Shown here in pieces: positions 14,303 through 21,807 of a stretch of DNA of 21,883 bases. The stretch lies in assembly GCF_000278725.1 (NCBI RefSeq), contig NZ_ALCA01000039.1, positions 1 to 21,883 on the forward strand. The letters are read 5' to 3'. The translations under genes and the position numbers were made by a program. Under the pieces are notes generated by a model. The model made no database searches and had not been told where the DNA came from. It saw only the letters and a program-made list of their open reading frames with translations. Each line of letters opens with the position of its first letter. Positions within the stretch are counted from its first letter, which is position 1. Source of the DNA: Actinomyces sp. ICM47 (GTDB lineage: Bacteria > Actinomycetota > Actinomycetes > Actinomycetales > Actinomycetaceae).

Positions 14303-14644
14303 TCAGCGTGCGCGCGCCAGGTGCTGACGCCGGGGAAGGAATCGCCGCACGTCGAAGAAACGCACGACCTGAAGAAGACGGCGCGCAAGGCGGTCGCGCA
14401 CACGCCAAATCATGGTGAATCCGACGCCGATGAAGATGGCGTTGGTCAGGAAGGACGGCCACGCACCCGTGGATGCGCAGGCCAGGGCCAGGAGGATACA
14501 GCTGGACGCATTCAACGTGTGGTAGCGCAGAGAGTCGGGAGCGAAGCGCTTGGTGGAGACGAGGTAATAGGCGGCGATGGAGGCGGCGGCACCAACCCAT
14601 CCGAAGATCACGATTGCCAGGTGCGAGATGGTCATGGCACTCAT
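14303..14644 (-). CDS. Small three-helix membrane protein, CBU_0592-like
   Basis: 113 residues from the ATG at 14644, preceded by AAGGTGGACA. Three hydrophobic helices at about 6-28 (LAIVIFGWVGAAASIAAYYLV), 41-59 and 62-81, then a basic Arg-rich cytoplasmic tail (82-113). The pattern WVGAAASIAAYYLVS with LNASSCILLAL and PSFLTNAIFIGVGF resembles the CBU_0592 family of small integral membrane proteins of unknown function. It is divergent from a LysR-type regulator with overlapping promoters, making it that regulator's most likely target. An upstream in-frame ATG at 14704 would add 20 residues but lies inside the promoter region. Confidence 0.75.
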   Translation of the reverse strand: MSAMTISHLAIVIFGWVGAAASIAAYYLVSTKRFAPDSLRYHTLNASSCILLALACASTGAWPSFLTNAIFIGVGFTMIWRVRDRLARRLLQVVRFFDVRRFLPRRQHLARAR

Positions 14645-14680
14645 TGTCCACCTTCCAGTAGTCAAGCACAATTGAATGGT

Positions 14681-14708
14681 TCTATAGTTATCTTGCAGTT
14701 TCACTTAA
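14681..14708. promoter_or_regulatory. Overlapping divergent promoters of the LysR and membrane protein genes
   Basis: Plus strand: TATAGT (14683-14688) as -10 for the LysR gene, leader about 27 nt, -35 unclear. Minus strand: TTAAGT (14703-14708), 16-nt spacer and TATAGA (14681-14686) for the membrane protein. The two -10 elements share the same TATA bases, a typical LysR autoregulation layout. Confidence 0.5.
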
Positions 14709-14721
14709 CGATGGAGTGCTC

Positions 14722-15636
14722 ATGGACATTGATCCTCGCCGCCTGCCGTTCCTCCTGTCGGTCGCACGCGAAGGCGGCATCGTGGCTGCCGCGGACATCC
14801 TCATGGTCTCCCCCTCGGCGGTCTCTCAGCAGATCCAAAAGCTTGAGGAAGAAGTGGGCCTCAAGCTCGTCGAGCGCACGACGTCCGGGGCAATCCTGAC
14901 CCCCGCCGGCACCATCGTCGCCGAGGCCGGCGAACGCATCAACGCCGACATCGCCGAAGCTCTCAAGGCCCTGAGGCCACTAACCGGCCAGGTGACAGGC
15001 ACGGTCACACTGGGGGCATTCCTGACGATCTGCCGCTCCACCCTGATCCCGGCGCTGCCAGACTTGGAGGAGGCTCTGCCCGGCATCGACCTGCGTATCG
15101 AGGAAACGGAGGAGACACCCGGCATGGCAGCCCTGCGCACGGGCCGCTTCGACATCCTCGTCATCGAACGCGACGAGGACCCCGGTTTGCCCCCACGCGG
15201 ATACACGGACATTCCATTCATTGACGAACCGTGGGTGTTGGTCACCCCTGATTCCGCTCCCCCGATCCGTTCCATTGAGGACCTCGCAGACCTGACGTGG
15301 CTGCGCGTCAGCCCGGGTTCCAGCGGAGACCACGTCATGCGCCGCATCACCAAGGCGTTCCCGGACACCAGCTGGGCACCCCACCTGTACACTACCTACG
15401 AGGCCGCCCGCTCCCTCGTGCGTGCCCGCGCGGGTTCGACGATCCTACCGGCAATGGCGCTCGCCGGTGCCCACAGGACTGGTATGCGGATCACCCCCCT
15501 GCCGTCGCTGGGTACCCGCAAGATCCTGCTCCGGCACAAGAACCACGGGTGGAGCGAGGGCGGTGGCCCCGCGCGCGTCGTCTCCTTCCTCACTGAATGG
15601 CAGCGCCACAACTCCTACGCCACCCAGGCGGACTGA
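14722..15636 (+). CDS. LysR family transcriptional regulator
   Basis: 304 residues. The ATG at 14722 has GGAG 5 nt upstream and is preferred over the in-frame GTG at 14716. The winged helix-turn-helix is at about 4-63 (LLSVAREGGIVAAADILMVSPSAVSQQIQKLEEEVGLKLVER in two blocks, followed by LTPAG). A periplasmic-binding-like effector domain spans about 88-295 (GTVTLGAF, LEEALPGIDLRIEE, FDILVIERDEDP, WVLVTPDSAP). LysR proteins act as tetramers on divergent promoters and respond to a small ligand; the ligand cannot be read from this sequence. The gene is divergent from the CBU_0592-like gene and sits between rph-rdgB and the murI operon. Confidence 0.92.
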   Translation: MDIDPRRLPFLLSVAREGGIVAAADILMVSPSAVSQQIQKLEEEVGLKLVERTTSGAILTPAGTIVAEAGERINADIAEALKALRPLTGQVTGTVTLGAFLTICRSTLIPALPDLEEALPGIDLRIEETEETPGMAALRTGRFDILVIERDEDPGLPPRGYTDIPFIDEPWVLVTPDSAPPIRSIEDLADLTWLRVSPGSSGDHVMRRITKAFPDTSWAPHLYTTYEAARSLVRARAGSTILPAMALAGAHRTGMRITPLPSLGTRKILLRHKNHGWSEGGGPARVVSFLTEWQRHNSYATQAD

Positions 15637-15650
15637 GCGCAACAACCTGA

Positions 15651-15678
15651 CCCCGGCCTCGTACGAACGAGGCCGGGG
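15651..15678. terminator. Bidirectional terminator between LysR and MBL-fold genes
   Basis: Perfect 12-bp stem CCCCGGCCTCGT (15651-15662) with ACGAGGCCGGGG (15667-15678) and an ACGA tetraloop, in the 52-bp gap between convergent genes. It has the same stem core as the hairpins at 5622-5663 and 19645-19689. Confidence 0.8.
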
Positions 15679-15688
15679 CGACGGTGAA

Positions 15689-16489
15689 TTAGAAGGAAAC
15701 GACCATCCGCGCTTCTGCGAAGTCGAGGGGACCCGACCACGTCTGACGAATCTCCGAGGCCACCCGGGATTTCGGGGTCCACGGCTGGATGTGGGTGGCG
15801 ATCATGCGGCCCACGCCCGCGCGCGTGGCAAGAGTGCCCGCGCGGATTCCATCCATATGCATGTTGGGTTCGGTCTCATCCGAGGTGAAGCCCACCTCGC
15901 TGAGGAGCACATCGGCCCCGCGCGCGCCCTCAATAATCGTGTCGCACAGGTCAGTGTCACCCGTATAGAACAGGACGACGCGGCGCGCAGGATCCTCCTC
16001 CGACGGGCCCTCGATGCGAAGACCGAAAGACTCCACGGGGTGCAGGGCACGGAACGGCTGGATCGTCATCGGACCAACATCGTAGGTGTCGCCCAGGCGA
16101 AGCTGCGTGAACGCAAACTCCCCCTCGTAGGACTCACCCTCAGGTGCGCCCTCGATCTGACGCACACGGTGGAGCGTCTCGCCCGGCCCGAACAGGGACA
16201 TGGGCCGAATCGCGCACGAACCCGGCCCCCACTTGCGGTACACCTGCAGCGAGATGATGTCGCCCATGTGATCGGCATGGCAGTGAGACAGCGCCAGGGC
16301 ATCCAGCTCGCACGGGCACACGTGAACCCACAGCGCGCCAAAGGAGCCGGGCCCCATGTCGCACACGAGCGAAAAGGTACGCTCCACCCCCGAGAAGGGA
16401 TCAACGCCGCGCGCCTGCACCAGGTAGGAAGACGCGGGAGACTGCGGGCCCGACATGGAACCTGTCGCGCCAATAACGGTCAGCTTCAC
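15689..16489 (-). CDS. MBL-fold metallohydrolase, Rv1339-like (possible cyclic-nucleotide phosphodiesterase)
   Basis: 266 residues from the GTG at 16489, 6-7 nt after a GGGGGA ribosome binding site; the frame stays open further upstream only as read-through of murI. The metal-binding set is complete: SHCHADH (H69, H71, D73, H74), H150 in ALHPVESFG, D178 in FYTGDTD and H233 in ATHIQPWT. This arrangement fits the RNase Z/arylsulfatase/cyclic phosphodiesterase branch of the MBL fold. The neighbouring position to murI matches Rv1339, reported as an atypical cAMP phosphodiesterase in mycobacteria; transferring that activity here is inference. It overlaps murI by 4 nt (GTGA), indicating coupling as the last gene of the clpS-DUF2017-murI operon. 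Confidence 0.88.
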   Translation of the reverse strand: MKLTVIGATGSMSGPQSPASSYLVQARGVDPFSGVERTFSLVCDMGPGSFGALWVHVCPCELDALALSHCHADHMGDIISLQVYRKWGPGSCAIRPMSLFGPGETLHRVRQIEGAPEGESYEGEFAFTQLRLGDTYDVGPMTIQPFRALHPVESFGLRIEGPSEEDPARRVVLFYTGDTDLCDTIIEGARGADVLLSEVGFTSDETEPNMHMDGIRAGTLATRAGVGRMIATHIQPWTPKSRVASEIRQTWSGPLDFAEARMVVSF

Positions 16490-17316
16490 GCGATTCCCCC
16501 ACCGGTGTTGACTTGGGACACCGTGCCCACCTCGGGTCCCAGGAAGCGACGAGCCAGGAGCGGGAACGTGTCCGACGCGCCCGTCGCCAGGAACTGATGC
16601 TGCGGACCCTTGCCAGCGGGCCACGGGTCGTGCAGGAGGCCGCGATCCACTAGTTCGTTGTAGGTGACGTTCGCGGTCGCCTCCGAGGAGGTCACCAGCG
16701 TGACGCCTTCGCCCATGACGCGGCCAATAACGCCCGTCAGCAGCGGGTAGTGCGTGCATCCCAGGATCAGGGTGTCCACGCCCGCGTCCTTCAGCGGTGT
16801 CAGGTACTCGCGGGCAACGGATTCGATCTCCTCACCCGTGGTCACCCCGGCCTCGACGAACTCGACGAAAGCAGGGCACGCCTGCTGGCTCACGGTCAGA
16901 CCGGGAACGGCGGCAAGCGCACGCAGGTACGCCTCGGATTGGATGGTCGCCTTCGTACCGATCACGCCGACGTGATGGTTGCGCGTGGCGATAACGCTCT
17001 GGCGCGCCGCAGGCGTGATGACCTCAATGACGGGGATGCCGGCGTCGATCCAATAGCGCTCGCGCGCGTCCGCAAGCGCGGCGGCCGTCGCCGTGTTGCA
17101 GGCAATGACCAGGGCCTTGACTCCGCGCGAGGCCAGCTCGTCGAGGGCGGACAGGGTCAGCGAGCGCACCTGCGCGATTGCACGCGGACCGTAGGGCGTG
17201 TGCTCGGTGTCGCCCAGGTAGATGATCTCTTCGTCGGGCAGCTTATCGATGACCGCACGGGCTACCGTCAGCCCACCCAGGCCCGAGTCGAAGATTCCGA
17301 TCGGGGCGTTATTCAT
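16486..17316 (-). CDS. murI: Glutamate racemase
   Basis: 276 residues. It carries both catalytic cysteines, C73 in VIACNTATA and C187 in LGCTHYPLL, plus IGIFDSGLGGLTV (6-18) and YLGDTEHTPYG (33-43). It interconverts L- and D-glutamate in the cytoplasm, supplying D-Glu for peptidoglycan. ATG start with AAGGAATAAGG upstream. It lies 17 nt after the DUF2017 stop codon and overlaps the MBL-fold gene by 4 nt. Confidence 0.97.
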   Translation of the reverse strand: MNNAPIGIFDSGLGGLTVARAVIDKLPDEEIIYLGDTEHTPYGPRAIAQVRSLTLSALDELASRGVKALVIACNTATAAALADARERYWIDAGIPVIEVITPAARQSVIATRNHHVGVIGTKATIQSEAYLRALAAVPGLTVSQQACPAFVEFVEAGVTTGEEIESVAREYLTPLKDAGVDTLILGCTHYPLLTGVIGRVMGEGVTLVTSSEATANVTYNELVDRGLLHDPWPAGKGPQHQFLATGASDTFPLLARRFLGPEVGTVSQVNTGGGIA

Positions 17317-17333
17317 GTACTCGACCTTATTCC

Positions 17334-17906
17334 TTACTGAGATTTATTCACGGCGTCCAGCAGTGAGTCCTGCCACCACGTGACGAGCATGTAGATCGCG
17401 GCGACCGTCTGCGCGCGCTCCCCGGTCGGCTCACTCATCGCCAGTTCTTCGATGCGCTGCGCGTCGGATTGATCGGATAGCTCCAGCTCACCGGCCAAGC
17501 CCAACCGAATATCGTTGAGCGCTGCGAGCCACTTCCACACCCCGTTCCGGGGGATCACGAGTGTGTCTCCACCCCCGTACGTGATGTGTTCAAGATCGCT
17601 CACCATCGCGCGTAGCCGCACGGACTTTTCGGTGCGCAACAGGTCCTCGGTGAGGGCGCGCATCCGCGCAGCGTCCTCGTCGTCGTCACTCATGGAGGGC
17701 AGCAGCATGCGCAGGCTGCGCTCGCGTGGAGCTTCCCTGCGCTGTTCGGTTTCGGTGGCGGCGTTGATCATTGACGAGGTCGTGGCGAAGTCGCCGGGAT
17801 CGTCGAGGACCACGAGGACCTCGCTGGCGAGTTGGCGCAGGAGGAGGGCTTCGCCGCGGCTCATCGATGAGGAGAAGCCGCCGTCGCGATAGGCGAAGGC
17901 TTCCAT
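17334..17906 (-). CDS. DUF2017 family protein
   Basis: 190 residues, no membrane segment. Features typical of the family are the N-terminal AFAYRDGGFSSSMSRGEALLLRQLASE, spanning roughly 3-29 in two parts, an LRMLLPSMSDDDEDAARMR stretch near 65-83 and NGVWKWLAALNDIRLGL near 121-137. DUF2017 genes in actinobacteria usually sit directly after clpS, as here (4-nt gap). No catalytic motif is recognisable. The constant coupling to ClpS makes a role with the Clp adaptor plausible but unproven. Confidence 0.9.
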   Translation of the reverse strand: MEAFAYRDGGFSSSMSRGEALLLRQLASEVLVVLDDPGDFATTSSMINAATETEQRREAPRERSLRMLLPSMSDDDEDAARMRALTEDLLRTEKSVRLRAMVSDLEHITYGGGDTLVIPRNGVWKWLAALNDIRLGLAGELELSDQSDAQRIEELAMSEPTGERAQTVAAIYMLVTWWQDSLLDAVNKSQ

Positions 17907-17910
17907 GGGG

Positions 17911-18198
17911 TCAGTCCCTGTCCTCTTCGATGGTGGCGTGCAGACCGTAGGAGTGCATGGCCATAACGTCGGCCTCGACGCGCTCGCGCACGCCCGTGGA
18001 CACGGTCGCCCGCCCGCGCGTGTGGACCGCCATCATGAGTTCTTCAGCGCGGGAGGTGGAGTAGCCGAAGTACTCGCGAAACACGGCAGTGACGTAACTC
18101 ATGAGATTGACCGGGTCGTCCCATACGACGGTACGCCAACGGGGCACGGAGGTGGAGGCCTCGTGCGTGCGCGGTACCGGTTGGACGATCATGCTCAT
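17911..18198 (-). CDS. clpS: ATP-dependent Clp protease adaptor ClpS
   Basis: 95 residues. The ClpS core is clear: WRTVVWDDPVNLMSYVTAVF (21-40), AVHTRGRATV (57-66) and ADVMAMHSYGLHATIEED (76-93). ClpS binds the N-terminal domain of the Clp unfoldase (ClpC/ClpA type) and delivers N-degron substrates. The start is ATG at 18198 (MSMIV), or possibly the Met two codons later. There is no Shine-Dalgarno sequence, but TAGGGT lies 6 nt upstream. First gene of the four-gene operon ending in the MBL-fold gene, divergent from pncB, an orientation shared with mycobacteria. Confidence 0.96.
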   Translation of the reverse strand: MSMIVQPVPRTHEASTSVPRWRTVVWDDPVNLMSYVTAVFREYFGYSTSRAEELMMAVHTRGRATVSTGVRERVEADVMAMHSYGLHATIEEDRD

Positions 18199-18204
18199 AT
18201 GTCA

Positions 18205-18210
18205 ACCCTA
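18205..18210 (-). promoter_or_regulatory. -10 element of the clpS operon (leaderless)
   Basis: Minus-strand TAGGGT, then 6 nt (tgacat), then the clpS ATG. No -35 match or Shine-Dalgarno sequence is clear. Confidence 0.5.
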
Positions 18211-18267
18211 GGTCCAAATGAGCGACCATGGAAGAGAATTCGCGTGCCGGTGACACGCTTCTCAGGG

Positions 18268-18273
18268 TAGGCT
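18268..18273 (+). promoter_or_regulatory. -10 element of pncB (leaderless)
   Basis: TAGGCT, then 6 nt (cacagt), then the pncB ATG at 18280; no Shine-Dalgarno sequence is present. The geometry matches clpS on the other strand. No nicotinate-repressor site is obvious. Confidence 0.5.
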
Positions 18274-18279
18274 CACAGT

Positions 18280-19623
18280 ATGCCTGCATCGACATCTACT
18301 TCATTGCTGACTGATATGTACGAGCTCACGATGCTCGACGCCGCCCTCAAGGATGGCACCGCGCATCGTCGCTGCACGTTTGAGCTGTTCGGGCGCCGCC
18401 TGCCCGCCACGCGTCGCTTTGGCGTCGTGGCCGGTACCGGTCGCATTCTCGAGGCCCTCGAGCGCTTCGAGTTCGACGCCGAGCAGATCGACTGGCTACG
18501 CGACCAGGGGATCATCTCCGAGGAGGCCGCCCAGTTCCTGACGACGTGGCGTTTCTCGGGCGACATCTGGGGCTACGCCGAGGGCGAGTGCTATTTCCCC
18601 GGTTCACCCCTGCTCACCGTTGAGGGCACCTTCGCGGACTGCACGCTCCTGGAGACGCTGCTCCTGTCGATTCTCAACCACGACTGCGCGGTGGCCTCGG
18701 CGGCCTCGCGTATGACGATCGCGGCCCACGGTCGCCCCTGCATGGACATGGGTGCGCGCCGCGCCCACGAGCGCGCCGCAGTCTCCGCCGCCCGTGCCGC
18801 CATCATCGGTGGCTTCCAGGGGACCTCCGACCTCGAGGCGGCCAAGCGCTACGGGATCCGTTGCATCGGCACGGCCGCCCACGCGTTCACGCTCCTGCAC
18901 GACACTGAGCGCGATGCCTTCGATTCCCAGGTCGCCAAGCTGGGCGCTGGCACGACGCTGCTCGTGGACACCTACGACATCAGGCAGGGCGTCATTAACG
19001 CGGTTGAGGCCGCGCGCGCTGCGGGCGGCGAGCTGGGCGCGGTGCGCCTGGACTCGGGCGACCTGGTTGCGCAGGCGTTCAAGGTGCGCGGACAGCTTGA
19101 CGCGATGGGTGCCACCTCGACCAAGATCACGGTGACCTCCGACCTGGACGAGTACGCGATCGCCGCCCTCGGCGCGGCACCCGTGGATTCCTACGGCGTG
19201 GGCACCAAGCTGGTGACGGGTTCGGGTGTGCCGACGGCCGCCCTGGTCTACAAGGTCGTTCAGCGTGAGGATTCCAACGGCGAGACTGTGCTTGTCGCCA
19301 AGAAGGCCGAGTCGAAGTCCACGGTCGGCGGTCGCAAGGTCGCCGGTCGTGTCCTGGGCGAGGACGGCTACGCGACTGAGGAGCTCCTGCTCGTCGGCAC
19401 CTCCTTCGAGGAGGGCCAGGCTCTCCTGGCCGAGCGTGGTGCCCGTCCGCTGCAGGTCCAGCTGGTTCGCGGCGGCCAGATCGATGCCGACGCCTGGGGT
19501 TCCGAGGCCCTGTCGCGCGCCCAGGAGCGCCACCTGCGCGCCCGCAACGAGCTTCCCTACCAGGCCTGGCGCCTGTCCGAGGGCGAGGCTGCTATCCCCA
19601 CGCGCTACGAAAAGGTCGACTGA
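18280..19623 (+). CDS. pncB: Nicotinate phosphoribosyltransferase
   Basis: 447 residues, typical length. Signatures are LLTDMYELTM (9-18), FELFGRRLP (34-42), GARRAHERAA (158-167), FQGTSDLEAA (179-188, usually GTSN), the phosphorylated His in GTAAHAFTLL (H201), DTYD (230-233) and VRLDSGDL (255-262). It makes nicotinate mononucleotide from nicotinate and PRPP with ATP use, the first Preiss-Handler step of NAD salvage. It is transcribed alone, divergent from clpS, and ends in a strong terminator. Confidence 0.96.
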   Translation: MPASTSTSLLTDMYELTMLDAALKDGTAHRRCTFELFGRRLPATRRFGVVAGTGRILEALERFEFDAEQIDWLRDQGIISEEAAQFLTTWRFSGDIWGYAEGECYFPGSPLLTVEGTFADCTLLETLLLSILNHDCAVASAASRMTIAAHGRPCMDMGARRAHERAAVSAARAAIIGGFQGTSDLEAAKRYGIRCIGTAAHAFTLLHDTERDAFDSQVAKLGAGTTLLVDTYDIRQGVINAVEAARAAGGELGAVRLDSGDLVAQAFKVRGQLDAMGATSTKITVTSDLDEYAIAALGAAPVDSYGVGTKLVTGSGVPTAALVYKVVQREDSNGETVLVAKKAESKSTVGGRKVAGRVLGEDGYATEELLLVGTSFEEGQALLAERGARPLQVQLVRGGQIDADAWGSEALSRAQERHLRARNELPYQAWRLSEGEAAIPTRYEKVD

Positions 19624-19644
19624 CCCCCGCTCGACGTATGACGA

Positions 19645-19689
19645 AGCCCTGGCCTCGTCCTTCTCAATGGGAGGGACGAGGCCAGGGCT
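19645..19689. terminator. Bidirectional terminator between pncB and helicase genes
   Basis: Perfect 16-bp stem AGCCCTGGCCTCGTCC (19645-19660) with GGACGAGGCCAGGGCT (19674-19689) and a 13-nt loop. Shares the GGCCTCGT core of the other convergent-gap terminators. Confidence 0.85.
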
Positions 19690-19728
19690 CGGTCGTTGAA
19701 TCAGTGCACCCGGGTGCGCGATGGGGCG

Positions 19729-21471
19729 TCAGTGGCGGCCGACGAACCACTCGCGCAGCAGGGCGATACGCGCTTCGATCTGCTCGGTTGTGGCCTGGGC
19801 GACCTCGGGGCCGCCGCAGCGCGAGCGCAGGCGCGAATGGATGGTCGCATGGGTTTCGCCCGAGCGGCGAGACCAGGTGGAAACCAGGTGCTGGAGTTCC
19901 TTGCGCTTGGCGGCGCGCAGCTTGTGGGCGGGAATACCCGCATTCTCCTCGCGCATTTTCTGAGCGGCGCGGGTCTTCTTTTGGGCGGCGACCTGACCCG
20001 CCTGGCGGGCGCGCAGCAAGGTCGTCACCTGATCGGCATCCAGGAGGCCGGGAATGCCGAGGTATTCCTGCTCTTCCTCGGAGCCGACCTCGGCACCCGT
20101 ACCCCACGCGGCACCGTCGAAAAGGACGCCATCGAACTCAGCGTCGGCACCCAGGACCTCGAATTGGGAGAGCAGGTCGGACGACGCCTTTTCCTCGCGG
20201 TTCGCGGCCGCAACCATGGCATCCTCGGGGTTCCACATGTCGTCTTCGCTGGCTTCCTCGCGCCTGGGACGGTCCAGCGCGTGGTCGCGCTCGATCTCCA
20301 TGCCGCCAGCGAGGGTCAGCAGCGGCACGACGGAGGGGATGAAGACGGTCGCGGTTTCGCCGCGGCGACGCGCACGCACGTAGCGGCCGATCGCCTGGGC
20401 GAAGAAGAGGGGGGTGGAGGCGTTCGTCGCGTAGACGCCGACAGCCAAGCGGGGGACGTCGACGCCCTCGGACACCATGCGCACGGCGACCATCCACTTG
20501 TCGGGGGAGTCCGCAAACTCGGAGATACGATCAGAGGCATCCGCGTCGTCGGACAGAACGACCGTCGGCGCCTTGCCGGTGATGAGGCGCAGGTGGCGAG
20601 CGTAGGCACGCGCATGGTCCTGATTCGAGGCGATGACGAGACCACCCGCATCGGGCACCGTGCGGCGCACCTCCTCCAAGCGTAGGTCAGCGGCGCGCAG
20701 GACGGCGGGGATCCACTCGCCTGTGGGGTCGAGCGCGGTGCGCCAGGCCTGCTTCATCATGTCCTTGGTGAGGGACTCGCCCAGGCGGGCGCTGACCTCG
20801 TCGCCCGCGTTGGTGCGCCAGGCCATCTGTCCCGAGTAGGACATGAACAGGACGGGGCGCACGACGCCGTCCTTGAGGGCGTCACCGTAGCCGTAGGTGT
20901 AGTCGGCACGCGAGCGTCGGATGCCTTCCTCATCCTCCTCGTAGGTGACGAAGGGAATCGGCGACGTGTCGGAACGGAAGGGCGTACCCGTCAGAGCCAG
21001 GCGACGCGTCGCGTCCGTGAAGGCCTCGCGCACGCCATTGCCCCACGACAGGGAGTCGCCGGCGTGGTGGATCTCGTCGAGGATGACGAGGGTGCGATAG
21101 GCGCGGGTACGCGCCGCGTGGACCGCCGGATTAGAGCCGATCTGCGCGTAGGTGACGGCCACGCCGTCGAAGTGGGAACCGGCCACGCCCTGCGAGTTCG
21201 TGAAGTCGGGGTCGATGTGGATGCCGAAGCGTGCGGCGCTCGAGGCCCACTGGCCTTTGAGGTGCTCGGTGGGGCACACGACGGTCAGTTTATCGACGAC
21301 GCCGCGAGCGATCAGCTCGGTCGCAAGCGTGAGGGCGAAGGTCGTCTTACCCGCGCCCGGGGTCGCGACCGCCAGGAAGTCGCGCGGGGAGGACGCCATG
21401 TAGCGGTCCAAGGCAGCAGCCTGCCAGGCGCGCAGCCTGCCAACGGGTGCGCGCCGGGTCGTCTCGCTCAC
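19729..21471 (-). CDS. DEAD/DEAH-box (superfamily 2) helicase
   Basis: 580 residues from the GTG at 21471, which overlaps the DUF3039 stop codon by 4 nt; AAAGGG lies about 10 nt upstream. A Q-like region LRAWQAAALDRYM (13-25) is followed by Walker A TPGAGKT (37-43), motif II DEIHH (132-136), motif III LTGTPFRSD (160-168), motif V MVSEGVDVPRL (332-342) and motif VI QAIGRYVRARR (359-369). The layout resembles XPB/RecG-like or type III restriction-type SF2 translocases. The C-terminal 190 residues are charged and low in motifs, including a basic segment with repeated AQKK/AAQK/AAKRKE. No nuclease or methylase domain is visible and no restriction partner is adjacent. Coupled with DUF3039, a pairing common in actinobacteria. 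The substrate is unknown. Confidence 0.9.
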   Translation of the reverse strand: MSETTRRAPVGRLRAWQAAALDRYMASSPRDFLAVATPGAGKTTFALTLATELIARGVVDKLTVVCPTEHLKGQWASSAARFGIHIDPDFTNSQGVAGSHFDGVAVTYAQIGSNPAVHAARTRAYRTLVILDEIHHAGDSLSWGNGVREAFTDATRRLALTGTPFRSDTSPIPFVTYEEDEEGIRRSRADYTYGYGDALKDGVVRPVLFMSYSGQMAWRTNAGDEVSARLGESLTKDMMKQAWRTALDPTGEWIPAVLRAADLRLEEVRRTVPDAGGLVIASNQDHARAYARHLRLITGKAPTVVLSDDADASDRISEFADSPDKWMVAVRMVSEGVDVPRLAVGVYATNASTPLFFAQAIGRYVRARRRGETATVFIPSVVPLLTLAGGMEIERDHALDRPRREEASEDDMWNPEDAMVAAANREEKASSDLLSQFEVLGADAEFDGVLFDGAAWGTGAEVGSEEEQEYLGIPGLLDADQVTTLLRARQAGQVAAQKKTRAAQKMREENAGIPAHKLRAAKRKELQHLVSTWSRRSGETHATIHSRLRSRCGGPEVAQATTEQIEARIALLREWFVGRH

Positions 21472-21800
21472 TTGTCGGAACCCTTTCCGCCGTCGGAGAA
21501 GGGCCAATTGCGCCCGTTCTTCCCCATCGAGTCACGCAGCTCCTTGCAGGTGGGGCACACCGGGTACTGCGACGCGTCGCGGGTAGGGATCCACACTTTG
21601 CCGCACAGGGCGACGACAGGCTGGCCCGTCACCATCGAAGAGTTTGCCTTGTCCTTGCGCACGAAGTGAGCGAAGCGGTCGCCGTCACCGTCGGTGCGCT
21701 CCTTGCGGGTCTCAGTACGCTCCAGCAGGCCGGTCGAGGATGCGGTGGAAGGGCCGGATGGCGCGGAGGGGCCGGTGGGTTCGTCAAGGGCGTTACGCAT
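21468..21800 (-). CDS. DUF3039 family zinc-binding-like protein
   Basis: 110 residues from the ATG at 21800. Residues 1-35 are disordered and rich in Ser/Pro/Gly. The DUF3039 core follows: DGDRFAHFVRKDK near 38-50, VTGQPVVALCGKVWIP near 57-72 and YPVCPTCKELRDSM near 79-92. His in FAH, Cys in ALCG and the CPTC pair form a likely zinc site. An upstream in-frame ATG at 21809 overlaps a TACAAT -10 element, so the downstream ATG is preferred. The gene is translationally coupled to the helicase, suggesting a nucleic-acid-related accessory role, which is inference. Confidence 0.9.
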   Translation of the reverse strand: MRNALDEPTGPSAPSGPSTASSTGLLERTETRKERTDGDGDRFAHFVRKDKANSSMVTGQPVVALCGKVWIPTRDASQYPVCPTCKELRDSMGKNGRNWPFSDGGKGSDK

Positions 21801-21807
21801 GGGGTCC

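Noticed and set aside
14264..14899. Plus-strand frame starting GTG after GGAAGGAA, downstream of the orphan promoter
   Set aside because: It runs through the terminator hairpin and antisense to the membrane protein gene, has no domain likeness, and ends inside the LysR gene in another frame; the promoter itself is kept as a finding.
16490..16759. Upstream extension of the MBL-fold frame giving a 356-residue protein
   Set aside because: The extra 90 residues overlap murI in another frame and resemble no protein; the GTG at 16489 has a ribosome binding site and the usual 4-nt overlap.
19729..21471. Possible restriction or phage-defence helicase
   Set aside because: No methylase, nuclease or specificity subunit is adjacent, and neighbours are housekeeping genes; kept only as a helicase of unknown role.
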